From Bacillota bacterium (lineage in GTDB: Bacteria > Bacillota > Limnochordia > Darwinibacteriales > DTU012): a DNA stretch of 64,000 nucleotides. The notes beneath the pieces are model-generated. The model did no database searches, was not told the DNA's origin, and worked only from the letters and a program-made list of their open reading frames with translations. The stretch spans positions 49,866 to 113,865 of the forward strand of contig DUVS01000027.1 in assembly GCA_012840925.1 (NCBI GenBank), given 5' to 3'. This document shows positions 25,405-35,102 of this stretch, piece after piece; within the stretch, counting starts at the first letter, position 1, and each line of letters starts with the position of its first letter. Both the position numbers and the translations under genes were made by a program.

Positions 25405-26414
25405 TAAGCTCCCTCCTTGAACACCACCTGTTGGGATCCAGATATAACAGACCCGATCAGATATGCCTGCCAGTTTTGAGCCTGAAAATACTCCAGCACA
25501 GGTTCGGCCAGTTCTGCCTGAACTACAACTACCATACCGATACCCATGTTGAATACATTGAACATCTCCTCGAGCGGCATCTTGCTGCAACGCTGCAATT
25601 CGGTAAAAATGGGCAGGATTGGCCAACTGCCTAGCTTGATTTCAGCGCTGCAACCTGGTGGCAAAACCCGAGGAATATTCTCAACAAAGCCTCCACCTGT
25701 AATATGGGCAATCCCATTGATCGGGAAATTCTCCACCAATTTCAGGATCGGCCGGACGTAAATCCGTGTTGGAGTCAACAGTTCTGGGCCAATATCCTGC
25801 AGATCGAGGGCTTGATCGTCAACAATTTTCCGGACTAGAGCAAAGCCATTGCTGTGCACACCGCTGCTGGGCAACCCGATTAACACATCGCCAACTTTGA
25901 TCTCCCTTCCGGTTATGATCCGGTCCTGCTCCACAACCCCTACACAAAACCCGGCCAGGTCGTACTCTTCGTCCCGGTAAAACCCGGGCATTTCTGCCGT
26001 TTCTCCCCCGATAAGGGCACAACCAGCTTCAGCGCAGCCATCGGCAATCCCTTTGACGATCTCGACCACGAGCTGGGGGTTTAACCTGCCTGTGGCAATA
26101 TAATCCAGGAAAAATAGAGGCTCTGCCCCTTGAGCTACCACATCATTGACACACATTGCCACCAAATCTATACCCACCGTATCGTGTTTGCCAAGGGCAA
26201 ATGCCAGTTTCAGTTTGGTTCCTACTCCATCTGTTCCGGAAACAAGCACCGGCCGGCGATACCGTTCCAGCGGCACGGCAAACAGCCCGCCAAATCCCCC
26301 TACATCGCTAAGCACTTCTGGCCGTAGGGTGCGGGCAGCATGCTCTTTAATGCCTTTAACCGCTTGATATCCGGCGGACAAATCAACACCAGCTTGTTTG
26401 TAAGCTTCGCTCAT
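25404..26414 (-). CDS. purM: Phosphoribosylformylglycinamidine cyclo-ligase
   Basis: PurM (AIR synthetase) closes the imidazole ring of AIR from FGAM and ATP. This 336-residue protein shows VSGTDGVGTKLKLAF, DLVAMCVNDVVAQGAEPLFF, GGETAEMPGFY and HITGGGFVENIPRVLP, all conserved in the PurM/PurL kinase-like fold. The start is ATG 26414 after GGAAAGGAGACCCAGCA. It follows purF by 24 bp and its stop overlaps the purN start. Length and motifs are normal. Confidence 0.97.
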   Translation of the reverse strand: MSEAYKQAGVDLSAGYQAVKGIKEHAARTLRPEVLSDVGGFGGLFAVPLERYRRPVLVSGTDGVGTKLKLAFALGKHDTVGIDLVAMCVNDVVAQGAEPLFFLDYIATGRLNPQLVVEIVKGIADGCAEAGCALIGGETAEMPGFYRDEEYDLAGFCVGVVEQDRIITGREIKVGDVLIGLPSSGVHSNGFALVRKIVDDQALDLQDIGPELLTPTRIYVRPILKLVENFPINGIAHITGGGFVENIPRVLPPGCSAEIKLGSWPILPIFTELQRCSKMPLEEMFNVFNMGIGMVVVVQAELAEPVLEYFQAQNWQAYLIGSVISGSQQVVFKEGA

Positions 26415-26438
26415 TGCTGGGTCTCCTTTCCATTGTTC

Positions 26439-27827
26439 TTAGCCTTGCGGGTTGATCGGAGTTGGATATTGACCGCTGAAGCAAGCTAAACACAACCTTG
26501 GCGGCTCCTGGCTACCGTTAATGGCCTTGATCAAACCGTCAACACTTAGAAACTCCAAAGAATCTGCACCAATAAACAACCGAATCTGTTCGATTGTCTT
26601 TTGGGCAACTATCAGTTCATCACGGCTGGATATATCAATGCCATAAAAGCAAGGATAAATGACTGGTGGAGAACAAATACGCACGTGAACCGATCTAACA
26701 CCGGCGTCCCGCAGGAGGCGTACAATCCTTTGACTGGTAGTGCCTCGGATGATAGAATCATCAACCATGACAACATCTTTGCCCTCAACAACTTTCTGTA
26801 CCACACTCAGCTTTAGTTTCACATCCCGAGTGCGCGTTTCGCTGTCCGGCCTAATAAAAGTCCTGCCCACATAGCGATTCTTAACTAAACCCATTTCATA
26901 GGGAATCTGCAAGGCTTCCGCATAGCCAATAGCAGCCGATAAACTAGAGTCAGGCACTCCCAGCACCAGGTCTGCCTTCACCGGTTTTTCTGCTGCCAAC
27001 TGTTTGCCCAGCAGCTTGCGCACTTGGTGGACACTCATCGCTCCTGTCAAGTTGCTGTCTGGACGGGCGAAGTAAATGAACTCAAAACTGCACAGTGACG
27101 GCTTCGGTTCCGCTACCTGTATAGAACGCAGCTGATTGTTGGCAACGACAATCATCTCTCCTGGCTTTACATGGCGAATGAACTCAGCTTCGATCAGATC
27201 AAATGCGCAGGTTTCAGAAGCAAAGCAGTAGCTGTCACCTATTTTTCCCAACGCTAATGGCTTCAGCCCATTTGGATCAAGACAGGCAATCAGGCAACCT
27301 TCAGTCAACACCAACAGGGCATATGCACCCTCAATTACCGTCAATGCTTCCCGCAGCGCCGTTTCCAAATCGTCGTGTTTCGAGCGGGCTATCAAATGGG
27401 CTATTACTTCTGTATCACTGTTCGTCTGGAAAATCGACCCTTGCTGCTCAAGCTTGCGGCGGATTTCCCCAGCATTCACCAATGCTCCGTTTTGGGCCAG
27501 TGCGATAGTCCCACCCCGGTATTTGAATACTAAAGGCTGAGCTTCGGTAACGGCGCTCCTCTGGTTGGCATACATGACATGCCCGATTGCCACATCACCG
27601 GTCAGCTCGCTGTTTCCATTGTCAAAAACTTCGGTTACCAAGCCCATATCTTTGTGGATATTGAATCTACCTTGATCCACAGCAGCAATTCCGGCACTTT
27701 CCTGACCGCGATGCTGCAGCGCATGGAGCCCATAATAGACAATGCCCGCAGCTTGAGGATGCCCATAGATGCCAAATATGCCACATGCTTCATGCAGGCG
27801 ACCGGTTTCGATCATCTCATCAAGCAT
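26439..27827 (-). CDS. purF: Amidophosphoribosyltransferase
   Basis: PurF commits PRPP to purine synthesis by replacing pyrophosphate with ammonia from glutamine. This 462-residue protein has a short propeptide ([14 protein letters not shown]) that must be cut to expose the catalytic Cys of CGIFGIYG. It has the PRPP site [18 protein letters not shown]. Cysteines in [14 protein letters not shown] and CLACFSG are typical of the oxygen-sensitive [4Fe-4S] (B. subtilis-like) class. ATG 27827 is used (GGAAGGAAGGGTTGTC upstream); it overlaps the end of purL by 16 bp. Confidence 0.97.
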   Translation of the reverse strand: MLDEMIETGRLHEACGIFGIYGHPQAAGIVYYGLHALQHRGQESAGIAAVDQGRFNIHKDMGLVTEVFDNGNSELTGDVAIGHVMYANQRSAVTEAQPLVFKYRGGTIALAQNGALVNAGEIRRKLEQQGSIFQTNSDTEVIAHLIARSKHDDLETALREALTVIEGAYALLVLTEGCLIACLDPNGLKPLALGKIGDSYCFASETCAFDLIEAEFIRHVKPGEMIVVANNQLRSIQVAEPKPSLCSFEFIYFARPDSNLTGAMSVHQVRKLLGKQLAAEKPVKADLVLGVPDSSLSAAIGYAEALQIPYEMGLVKNRYVGRTFIRPDSETRTRDVKLKLSVVQKVVEGKDVVMVDDSIIRGTTSQRIVRLLRDAGVRSVHVRICSPPVIYPCFYGIDISSRDELIVAQKTIEQIRLFIGADSLEFLSVDGLIKAINGSQEPPRLCLACFSGQYPTPINPQG

Positions 27828-30037
27828 GACAACCCTTCCTTCCACACCAACTCCAGTTCACTGCGGGGACAGTTGATCAACTCTTGATCATTGTAGACAA
27901 TCTGGTACTTGTCATCTTCAATCACTTTGCCAATAACTCTTAAATCGACATTCAACTCTTGGGCGCATTGCTGCAGAGCCGGCAGTTGTCCAGGGTTGAT
28001 GCTGACTATAAATCGTGACTGAGACTCTCCGAACAATGCGGCACTGACACTGAGCCCGTCAGTGAAATTCACCTCGACTCCCATACCAGTACCAAAGGCC
28101 GATTCCAGCACAGCCACAGCCAGTCCACCCTCAGCCACATCATGGGCCGAAATCAACAGCCCCGCTTGGATTGCTAGGTAAACCAGCTGCTGTGCCCTGA
28201 GTTCATACTCCAAATCCAGGGTGGGGATCCGCCCAGACGGGTTCTGCCAGATCAGTTTTTGCAGATGGCTGCCCCCTAGTTCAGGCCAGTTCCTGCCGAT
28301 AAGCACAATCAGATCACCAGAATTTTGATACTTGCCGGTTATTACCCGGTCAACATCTTCAATTAAGCCAACCATGGCGATAATGGGAGTAGGATAAATT
28401 GGTTGACCATTTGTTTCGTTAAACAGACTGACATTGCCCGACACTACGGGGCAGTTAAGCTTTCTGGCAGCCATACTGATTCCCTCAATGGATTGTTCCA
28501 GCTGCCAGAACACTTCAGGATTAAGAGGTGATCCAAAGTTGAGATTATCACTAATGGCCAGCGGCTTCGCCCCGGTGCAAACCAAATTCCTTGCAGCTTC
28601 ACATACAGCAATCGCGCTGCCCTGCCTGGGATCCAGTTCAATATAGATAGAGTTGCAGTCAGTGGTTAAGGCAACTGCTTTTTTGGTTCCGGGAATCTGC
28701 ACCACTCCCGCATCCATCCCCGGTCCGGCCACAGTATTGCCCATGGCTAGAAAGTCAAACTGTTTATAAATCCACTCTTTGCTTGCCAACGACGGCATGG
28801 ACAAAAGCTGTTTCAACGTTTTTTCCGGATCGGCAATTGGCAGATCGGTAACCTCCAGGGCTTGATTAAGGCCAAACACGTGTGCTACCTGCGCAGTCCT
28901 ATTATAAACAGGGGCTTTGGCAGTCAAGGCATCGACCGGCACTTCCGCAGCTATCTGGCCTTCATGGAACAGCCGCAGTTGGCCATCGGTAGTAACCCTG
29001 CCTACAGTCACACAAGCCAATCCGTACTTCTCACAGATTGTTTCATATTCATGTTCAGAACCTTTCTCGACCACCAGCAGCATCCGCTCCTGGGACTCGG
29101 AGAGCATCATTTCATAAGGTGTCATGCCCGCTTCCCGCTGAGGTACCAAGTCTAGATTCAGTTCAATCCCATGGCCTCCTTTATTGGCCATCTCAGCACT
29201 TGACGATACCAAACCGGCAGCACCCATATCCTGAATACCAATCAACGACGGAAGCTGAACCATCTCCAGACAGGCTTCCATCAAAGCTTTGCCTGCCTTC
29301 GGGTCGCCTATAGCTACAGCATGGGTTGGCTCATCATTGTCACTAAGTTCTGCTGAAGCAAAGGTGGCTCCCTCGATGCCATCCCGGCCAGTGGAACGTC
29401 CGACATAAAGCACGGAATTGCCTTCACCTTCGGCTGTACCGCGGCAAATTTGATCATGGTGTACCACACCGACACACATGGCATTAATCAGCGGATTGTG
29501 GGTATAGCAGTGATCAAAATAAACCTCTCCACCTACTGTAGGCACTCCAGTCTGATTCCCATAAGCGGCAATACCGGCAACTGCGTTGGCAACAAGGTAT
29601 TTCACTCGTTCAATTTTGGGATCGCCAAAACGCAGCGAATTAAGCAAGGCCAACGGCTGCGCTCCCATGGAATACACATCGCGCAGGATCCCGCCCACTC
29701 CGGTGGCAGCCCCCTGAAAGGGTTCAATTGCGGAAGGATGATTATGGGACTCGATCTTAAAGGCTATCCCTAAGCCGTCGCCAATATCGATAATGCCTGC
29801 GCCTTCCCCCGGCCCCATTAAGACATGTTCGCCCTGAGTTGGAAAACACCTCAGCAACTGCTTCGAATTCTTGTAGCTGCAGTGCTCCGACCACATGACA
29901 CTGAAAAGACCAGTTTCAGTGTAGTTTGGCAATCTTCCCAACAGCTGTTTCACCAAATCATATTCAGAGTCTGTAAGCCCCAGATCACGATAGATTTTCT
30001 CCGCGGCAATATCTTGGGGCGATGGTTCTTTACGCAT
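27812..30037 (-). CDS. purL: Phosphoribosylformylglycinamidine synthase subunit PurL (small type)
   Basis: The 741-residue PurL converts FGAR to FGAM using ATP and ammonia. Its length is that of the small, three-component PurL, which needs PurS and PurQ. Motifs include [55 protein letters not shown] and [16 protein letters not shown]. The start is ATG 30037 after GCGGAGGTCGAAGTCG. PurS and PurQ are not next to it, although the sequence from purE to purL is complete. They must lie elsewhere for the enzyme to use glutamine. Confidence 0.97.
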   Translation of the reverse strand: MRKEPSPQDIAAEKIYRDLGLTDSEYDLVKQLLGRLPNYTETGLFSVMWSEHCSYKNSKQLLRCFPTQGEHVLMGPGEGAGIIDIGDGLGIAFKIESHNHPSAIEPFQGAATGVGGILRDVYSMGAQPLALLNSLRFGDPKIERVKYLVANAVAGIAAYGNQTGVPTVGGEVYFDHCYTHNPLINAMCVGVVHHDQICRGTAEGEGNSVLYVGRSTGRDGIEGATFASAELSDNDEPTHAVAIGDPKAGKALMEACLEMVQLPSLIGIQDMGAAGLVSSSAEMANKGGHGIELNLDLVPQREAGMTPYEMMLSESQERMLLVVEKGSEHEYETICEKYGLACVTVGRVTTDGQLRLFHEGQIAAEVPVDALTAKAPVYNRTAQVAHVFGLNQALEVTDLPIADPEKTLKQLLSMPSLASKEWIYKQFDFLAMGNTVAGPGMDAGVVQIPGTKKAVALTTDCNSIYIELDPRQGSAIAVCEAARNLVCTGAKPLAISDNLNFGSPLNPEVFWQLEQSIEGISMAARKLNCPVVSGNVSLFNETNGQPIYPTPIIAMVGLIEDVDRVITGKYQNSGDLIVLIGRNWPELGGSHLQKLIWQNPSGRIPTLDLEYELRAQQLVYLAIQAGLLISAHDVAEGGLAVAVLESAFGTGMGVEVNFTDGLSVSAALFGESQSRFIVSINPGQLPALQQCAQELNVDLRVIGKVIEDDKYQIVYNDQELINCPRSELELVWKEGLSCLMR

Positions 30038-30085
30038 CGACTTCGACCTCCGCTTTCCAATTCCGTTTATCTAGTCAAGGACTGC

Positions 30086-30580
30086 TTACGCAAAATTCTC
30101 TAGATCAGCAACTGCTAACGCGGCTTCCTTGACATCCTGGCGCCGGGCTGTCAGCATGGCCCGAATCTCCGGGTACTTAACAGCCAAAATCTGCGCTGCC
30201 AACAAACCTGCATTGATCGCGCCCGCCTTTCCGATAGCCATTGTGGCGACCGGCACTTCCCTTGGCATTTGCACAATGGACAACAACGAATCCAGTCCAT
30301 TCAACACCGTTGGCATGGGCACACCAATCACCGGCAGTACTGTATGGGCAGCGATGACTCCAGGCAGGTGGGCCGCACCGCCTGCTGCCGCAATAACCAC
30401 TTCTATACCTCTTGTCTCAGCCTGGGAAGCATATGCTGTTGCCTCATCGGGAGTCCGGTGGGCAGACAGGGCACGTTTCTCGAATGGAATTTCAAGCTCT
30501 GTAAGGACTTGACAGCAAAACCGCATTGTCTCCCAATCTGATGTACTTCCCATGACAACACCAACCAACACCTGACTCAC
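30086..30580 (-). CDS. purE: 5-(carboxyamino)imidazole ribonucleotide mutase
   Basis: This 164-residue PurE is class I in appearance, with [14 protein letters not shown] and the active-site ALSAHRTPD and [17 protein letters not shown]. Class I PurE moves the carboxylate of N5-CAIR to give CAIR and normally depends on PurK, which is not in this window. The start is GTG 30580 with AAGGAGGAATCACC, placed after a strong leader hairpin. It is the first gene of the purine operon, 48 bp before purL. Confidence 0.96.
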   Translation of the reverse strand: MSQVLVGVVMGSTSDWETMRFCCQVLTELEIPFEKRALSAHRTPDEATAYASQAETRGIEVVIAAAGGAAHLPGVIAAHTVLPVIGVPMPTVLNGLDSLLSIVQMPREVPVATMAIGKAGAINAGLLAAQILAVKYPEIRAMLTARRQDVKEAALAVADLENFA

Positions 30581-30605
30581 GGTGATTCCTCCTTAAAGCA
30601 AAGTT

Positions 30606-30642
30606 GCCCGGGAGGTAGGGCTGGACGCCTACCTGCCTGGGC
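30606..30642 (-). promoter_or_regulatory. Leader hairpin of the purine operon
   Basis: An imperfect stem of about 15 bp (GCCC.GG.AGGTAGG paired with CCTACCT.CC.GGGC) lies just before the purE ribosome site. It could attenuate transcription or mask translation. No U-tract follows, and no known purine, PRPP or ZTP aptamer was recognised in the 180-nt leader. Confidence 0.5.
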
Positions 30643-30767
30643 ATTTATCCCTTGGTCGTGCAGTGCGCAATCTAATGTGTAGAACATACTAGAATCGCTC
30701 GGACATCATTGCCCTGCCCAAGATTAAGCTTTACTTCCGGTTGTCAAATCAAGCTTCTGCTATTCTA

Positions 30768-30796
30768 AGTTTACCAGAGTTGGTGTTGGCAGTCAA
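30768..30796 (-). promoter_or_regulatory. Promoter of the purine operon
   Basis: On the minus strand there is TTGACT, exactly 17 bp, then TAAACT, about 190 bp upstream of purE and directly downstream of the paired PurBox-like sites. Confidence 0.72.
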
Positions 30797-30799
30797 TGA

Positions 30800-30843
30800 T
30801 TTTCCGATGATTTATCTTGTTTTTCGGTTTAATGTTCGGTATT
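30800..30843 (-). promoter_or_regulatory. Paired PurBox-like operator
   Basis: On the minus strand AATACCGAACATT (30843-30831) fits the PurR box consensus AWWWCCGAACWWT fully. A second, inverted and weaker box (TTTTCCGATGATT on the plus strand, 30800-30812) lies 18 bp away. Paired inverted boxes just upstream of the -35 are how B. subtilis PurR represses the pur operon in response to PRPP. A PurR protein is not in this window, so the regulator is inferred. Confidence 0.6.
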
Positions 30844-30874
30844 TGACGTTGATTAAACCACAGTTGCGAGATAT

Positions 30875-32095
30875 TCATTCGGCCTTTTCGGTTAAGTAGG
30901 CGATACTTTCCTTGATTCTAGCAATACCTTCCGTAACCATCGATCGGGGACAGCCAACGTTCATCCGCATGTATCCGTCGCCTTCCCGTCCAAAACTTCG
31001 ACCGTCGCTAAGGCCGAGTTTACCGTGCTCCACTAACGCCTTGATGATCAAATCTTGACCCAAGCCCAAACTGCGGAAATCCAACCACAACAAATAAGTA
31101 CCTTCAGGAGGACGGATTCGAATACCACCGTAGCCATCCAGCGCAGCAGTAACCTGGTGACAATTGGATTTCAAATGCCCGAGAAGCTGGTCCAACCATT
31201 CTCCCCCAAAGCGGTAGGCAGCAGTGAACGCCACAACAGAGAAGATGTTGGCGAAATCCAGGTGAGCCCGTTTCAAAGCTTGATCATATTGTTTTTTCCA
31301 GTCTTTGTTATGGATGACAGCGATTGAATTATGCAGCCCGGCGATATTGAATGTCTTGCTGGGAGCCAGCAAAGCAATGGTCTGGTTTGCCAGGTCACGG
31401 TTGATCGCCGCCATTGGTTGGTATCTATGAGGGGGATAAACCAAATCAGCCCATATTTCATCAGTAATAATCTTAACATCATAGGCTAAGCAGAGCTCTC
31501 CCAAACGCTTAAGCTCGTCAGCTGTCCACACCCGCCCAACCGGATTGTGAGGATTACACAAGATCATCATCCTGACCCCTTGAGCGAATTTCTGGGCTAT
31601 ATCGTCATAATCCATCTGGTAGTATCCTTGATCCTCTACCAGTGGGCTTGTGACTAGTTTTCGCTTATTATCAGTCACCACGTCAAAAAAAGGCCTATAT
31701 ACCGGTGTTTGAATCAAAATCTGATCACCCGGCGCTGTATAAGTGTGGATACACAAAGCCATAGCCGGAATGACTCCCGGTGCATCGCTCAGACACTCAG
31801 GACTAATCTGCCAATGGTGGCGCTGACGGTTCCAATCGATAAAGGCCTGATAGTAGCTGTCCGGACGAAAAGTATAGCCATAAACTTGATGCTCAGCCCG
31901 GTTCTTAAGCGCGTCCACCACCTGAGGTGGCGCTGGCAGATCCATATCCGCCACCCACATCGGCAGCAGATCGTCCCTTCCGAATACTTGGGCCATGCCA
32001 TCCCACTTCTCACAATCAGTGCCCCTTCTAACTATCACATCTGTGTTTTCCGGCTGCTGCTCACTATGCAAGGCCGAGATCAGCTCCTTTGTCAT
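30875..32095 (-). CDS. patB: PatB/MalY-type PLP enzyme (cystathionine beta-lyase-like aminotransferase)
   Basis: This 406-residue fold-type I PLP protein has the PatB/MalY start GTDCEKWDGMAQVFGRDDLL and PMWVADMDLPAPPQV. It also has the GYTFRPDSYY segment, NPHNPVGRVW, the pyridine-binding TDEIWADLVYP, and the Schiff-base lysine in LAPSKTFNIAGLHNS. It likely cleaves cystathionine or cysteine conjugates (C-S lyase), with possible transaminase side activity. The start is ATG 32095, inside the 3' end of the MscS gene (32-bp overlap), so they are probably cotranscribed. No sulfur-metabolism gene is adjacent. Confidence 0.9.
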   Translation of the reverse strand: MTKELISALHSEQQPENTDVIVRRGTDCEKWDGMAQVFGRDDLLPMWVADMDLPAPPQVVDALKNRAEHQVYGYTFRPDSYYQAFIDWNRQRHHWQISPECLSDAPGVIPAMALCIHTYTAPGDQILIQTPVYRPFFDVVTDNKRKLVTSPLVEDQGYYQMDYDDIAQKFAQGVRMMILCNPHNPVGRVWTADELKRLGELCLAYDVKIITDEIWADLVYPPHRYQPMAAINRDLANQTIALLAPSKTFNIAGLHNSIAVIHNKDWKKQYDQALKRAHLDFANIFSVVAFTAAYRFGGEWLDQLLGHLKSNCHQVTAALDGYGGIRIRPPEGTYLLWLDFRSLGLGQDLIIKALVEHGKLGLSDGRSFGREGDGYMRMNVGCPRSMVTEGIARIKESIAYLTEKAE

Positions 32096-33299
32096 TTTCC
32101 ATCAAAGTTGTAAACCGCTGTAGATCGTATCCGGTAGGATCCTGAGCTACTCGCAAGTCAAATTCACCCACTACCGCCAGAATATGGTCAAAAATGTCCG
32201 CCTGCACCCCTTCATGGGCTGCCCAACTAGTATCTTTTGTAAAAACATAGATTTCCAAAGGAAGCCCATCTCGAGTTGGCTGCAGCTGCCGGACCAGAAA
32301 GGTTAGGCCTTGATGAATACCCGGGTGGTTCCTCAAATATGCGTTTACATAGGCCCTGAATGTACCCAGATTGGTCATGCGCCGCCCATTGACCACGACA
32401 CTGTCGTCAATACCATGCTCGGCGTTATACTGGGCAATCTCAGCCTGTTTCCGTTCAATGTAATCTTTGAGGACATGGATTTTCTTGTACTTCTCGATCA
32501 TTGCTTCGGTACAAAACTTCACACTGGTCTGATCAATCCAGATTGAGCGTTTGATCCTGCGCCCTCCGCCTTCAAACATCCCACGCCAGTTCTTAAAGGA
32601 ACTGCTGACCAGCTTGTGAGCTGGGATGGTAGTGATGGTCCGGTCCCAATTGCGCACCTTGATATTATGCAGGGCGATTTCAATAACATGGCCGTCAGCA
32701 TTGAATTCAGGAGCTTCCAACCAGTCCCCCACCCGCAGAAGATCATTGCTGTTGATCTGGACGCTGGCAATGAAACCGAGAATAGTATCCTGAAACATGA
32801 GCATCAATACAGCTGTGATCGCTCCTAACCCGCTTAGGTACGGCCAGGGTGATTCCCCGATCAGCTCGGTCACGGCCATGATTACTGCTGCAATGTAGAT
32901 AAACAGTTTCACTACCTGGACATAAGTCTTCATCGGCCTCCGGCGGGAAATATCATAAGAGTTATAGATATTTAAGGCTCCAGATAGAAGTTTATCAACA
33001 AACTTGACTAGAATAAAAATCACCCATACTGTGATCAACCGTTGGCCGATTACAGCTATGGATGGAACGAAGGTGAGCCCTTGAGACAAGACAAAGGCCG
33101 GGACCAACAGCGGCAAGTCATTAAAGACTCCCTGTTCATACAAGCTCTCGTCCCAATTGTATGGTGTTTGCCTGAATACGAACAGCACAAAACGCATCAC
33201 ATAACGTTTCGTCAAATAGTATAAAATTGTGCTGCTGGCCAACATAGCACACACAATCAACAAGTCCCGCAGCACAGGATAGGCTTCTAAAAACTCCAT
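32064..33299 (-). CDS. Mechanosensitive channel of the MscS/YbdG family
   Basis: This 411-residue membrane protein has four to five N-terminal helices (LIVCAMLASSTILYYLTKRY; VIGQRLITVWVIFILVKFV; LFIYIAAVIMAVTELIG). The MscS pore and beta domain follow (GAITAVLMLMFQDTILGFIA, DWLEAPEFNADGHVIEI, TIPAHKLVSSSFKNWRGM). The insertion and tail (GTFRAYVNAYLRNHPGIH, PTRDGLPLEIYVFTKDT) are typical of the YbdG group. It likely opens on osmotic downshock. The start is ATG 33299 with GGGAGGTAGATTCAA. It overlaps the PatB gene downstream and follows the peptide ABC operon by 39 bp. Confidence 0.92.
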   Translation of the reverse strand: MEFLEAYPVLRDLLIVCAMLASSTILYYLTKRYVMRFVLFVFRQTPYNWDESLYEQGVFNDLPLLVPAFVLSQGLTFVPSIAVIGQRLITVWVIFILVKFVDKLLSGALNIYNSYDISRRRPMKTYVQVVKLFIYIAAVIMAVTELIGESPWPYLSGLGAITAVLMLMFQDTILGFIASVQINSNDLLRVGDWLEAPEFNADGHVIEIALHNIKVRNWDRTITTIPAHKLVSSSFKNWRGMFEGGGRRIKRSIWIDQTSVKFCTEAMIEKYKKIHVLKDYIERKQAEIAQYNAEHGIDDSVVVNGRRMTNLGTFRAYVNAYLRNHPGIHQGLTFLVRQLQPTRDGLPLEIYVFTKDTSWAAHEGVQADIFDHILAVVGEFDLRVAQDPTGYDLQRFTTLMENDKGADLGLA

Positions 33300-33338
33300 T
33301 TGAATCTACCTCCCTCTACATCTATTCCGTGCGGGGAG

Positions 33339-34136
33339 CTATTTTCCTTTGATCCTCATACCATCGGCCATCAGATTAAAACCAAGCACAATCAAGGCAA
33401 TGGCAATCCCGGGAAAGATAACCGTCCAAGGTGCCATATCCCCAATAGATTGGACTTCTCTCAGCATTCGACCCCAACTCGGCTGCGGCGGCTGGACCCC
33501 CAGCCCCAAATAGCTTAAAGATGCCTCCGCCAGTAAAGCGCCGGCAAAACTGGCTGAAGCCTGGACTAGAATCACCCGCACACTGTTGGGCAGAATATGC
33601 CGCGTTATGATCCGCCAATCGGAAGCACCAAGGGCTTGAGCAGCCAGAACATATTCAAACTTACTCTGCTGCATGAAACTAGCCCGGGTTATTTTCATAA
33701 ACACCGGAATATTGGCAATGGCTATGGCGGCCAGGACCGTTCTCTGGCCTGGTCCTAGGATTGTAACTGCCAGCAAAGCCAAAAGAATACTGGGAAAAGA
33801 ATGGAAGGCTTCCGCTATCCGCATCAGCAGTTCATCGGTTCTTTTACCGTAATATCCAGAGAACGCCCCCAGAGTTCCGCCAATAAGCATGCCGGTCCCG
33901 ACAGCTAGAGCACTGATAGTCAGCGAGGTTTGCCCTCCGACCATGATTCTGCTGAATAGGTCCCTTCCGTATTGATCCGTACCAAACCAATGGGCTGACG
34001 AAGGAGGTTGAAGCCGAACGTCAATCTCCATTACCACTGGATCAAACGGTGTATAAAAGAAGCTGATGATTGTAGGAATGGCCACAACAGCAATAAAAAA
34101 AACACCAATCCACAACGGCATGTTCCCCTGGCGCAT
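33339..34136 (-). CDS. Peptide ABC transporter permease (DppC/OppC type)
   Basis: This 265-residue inner-membrane permease is of the binding-protein-dependent peptide/nickel family. An N-terminal helix (LWIGVFFIAVVAIPTII) is followed by HWFGTDQYGRDLFSRIM, conserved in DppC. The cytoplasmic EAA loop has ALGASDWRIITRHILPN, and the EASLSYLGLGVQPPQPSWG segment is near the end. It forms the pore with the DppB-type protein encoded just upstream. The start is ATG 34136 after GTGGGAGGGATAGT. The ATPase subunits are not in this operon, so they must be supplied from elsewhere. Confidence 0.93.
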   Translation of the reverse strand: MRQGNMPLWIGVFFIAVVAIPTIISFFYTPFDPVVMEIDVRLQPPSSAHWFGTDQYGRDLFSRIMVGGQTSLTISALAVGTGMLIGGTLGAFSGYYGKRTDELLMRIAEAFHSFPSILLALLAVTILGPGQRTVLAAIAIANIPVFMKITRASFMQQSKFEYVLAAQALGASDWRIITRHILPNSVRVILVQASASFAGALLAEASLSYLGLGVQPPQPSWGRMLREVQSIGDMAPWTVIFPGIAIALIVLGFNLMADGMRIKGK

Positions 34137-34156
34137 ACTATCCCTCCCACAATACC

Positions 34157-35074
34157 TTACTCATAACGGAGCCTGGGATCAAGGCCCAAGAGTACGAGAT
34201 CAACACCGAAGTTAACCATCAGGATCAAGGCCGCCGATATCACTACCAGCCCCTGAACCAGGGGCAGATCTCTCTGCAAGGCAGCTGCCAAGAGCAGTTG
34301 GCCTAATCCGGGCAACCCAAAGACCTGTTCAATCACAATTGTCCCACCCAGCAGTTGAGTGAGGTGCACACCGGCAACTGAAGCAATGCTGACCGCAGCA
34401 TTTTTTAGGGCATGCTTATACAAGACCAAATGCTGCGGCAAACCTTTACTGCGGGCTGTACGGATGTAATCCTGGCTCAACGTGTCGATCATGCTGCTCC
34501 GGACAACTCTCGTCAAAACCGCTGCCCGGGGAATAGCCAAGGCTAAAGCCGGCAGGATCAAACTGGCACCGGAGCTGAAACCGGCCGGCGGCAGCAAACC
34601 AAGTTCGAGGGCAAAAAGATGAATCAACAAAAACCCCAGCCAAAAGGATGGCAAGGCCATACCCAATTGGGTCAAAAGCAGGCTGACAGTCTCCAGGAAT
34701 GAACCCTGCCTGACTGCACAGCCAATGCCAATGGGTATGCTGATTAACAGAGCCAGCCCTACCGAAGCCACAGCCAACAGCAAAGTCACCGGCAATGCAT
34801 TCCTGATTAGGGGCCCAATCTCTACGCTATAGCGGATGGAGCGGCCTAAGTTGCCGCTCAACAAACCCCGCAGCCAATCAGTAAAGCGAACCAATGCGTG
34901 CTGATGCAAACCCAATTCCTGCCGCAAGGAGTCCAACCGCTCCGGATCTCCTTCCGTACCCAGAATCAAAATCGCCGGATCGCCAGGTAAGACGTTGACA
35001 GTGAAAAAAGTAACGGCACTGATCAAAAACAGTGTGACTACCAAACTGATAATTCTGTCCCGTAAGTACCTCAT
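34157..35074 (-). CDS. Peptide ABC transporter permease (DppB/OppB type)
   Basis: This 305-residue permease has the DppB N-terminus YLRDRIISLVVTLFLISAVT, the conserved VNVLPGDPAILILG, several membrane spans, and the EAA-type loop TARSKGLPQHLVLYKHALKN. It ends with QVFGLPGLGQLLLAA and DLVLLGLDPRLRY. TTG 35080 opens the frame, but ATG 35074 (AGGA 10 nt upstream) is preferred. It sits between the binding-protein gene (28-bp gap) and the second permease (20-bp gap) in the TetR-led operon. Confidence 0.93.
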   Translation of the reverse strand: MRYLRDRIISLVVTLFLISAVTFFTVNVLPGDPAILILGTEGDPERLDSLRQELGLHQHALVRFTDWLRGLLSGNLGRSIRYSVEIGPLIRNALPVTLLLAVASVGLALLISIPIGIGCAVRQGSFLETVSLLLTQLGMALPSFWLGFLLIHLFALELGLLPPAGFSSGASLILPALALAIPRAAVLTRVVRSSMIDTLSQDYIRTARSKGLPQHLVLYKHALKNAAVSIASVAGVHLTQLLGGTIVIEQVFGLPGLGQLLLAAALQRDLPLVQGLVVISAALILMVNFGVDLVLLGLDPRLRYE

Positions 35075-35102
35075 GACCAATCATCCTGACTGCTTGTTTG
35101 CT

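Noticed and set aside
25405..25626. Upstream in-frame extension of purN
   Set aside because: It is an antisense-free shadow of purM, with no ribosome site; GTG 25404 has a strong one.
30606..30645. Plus-strand ACCTGCCTGGGCA resembling the 3' part of a ZTP riboswitch
   Set aside because: It points away from the purine genes, has no matching 5' domain, and is explained by the minus-strand leader hairpin.
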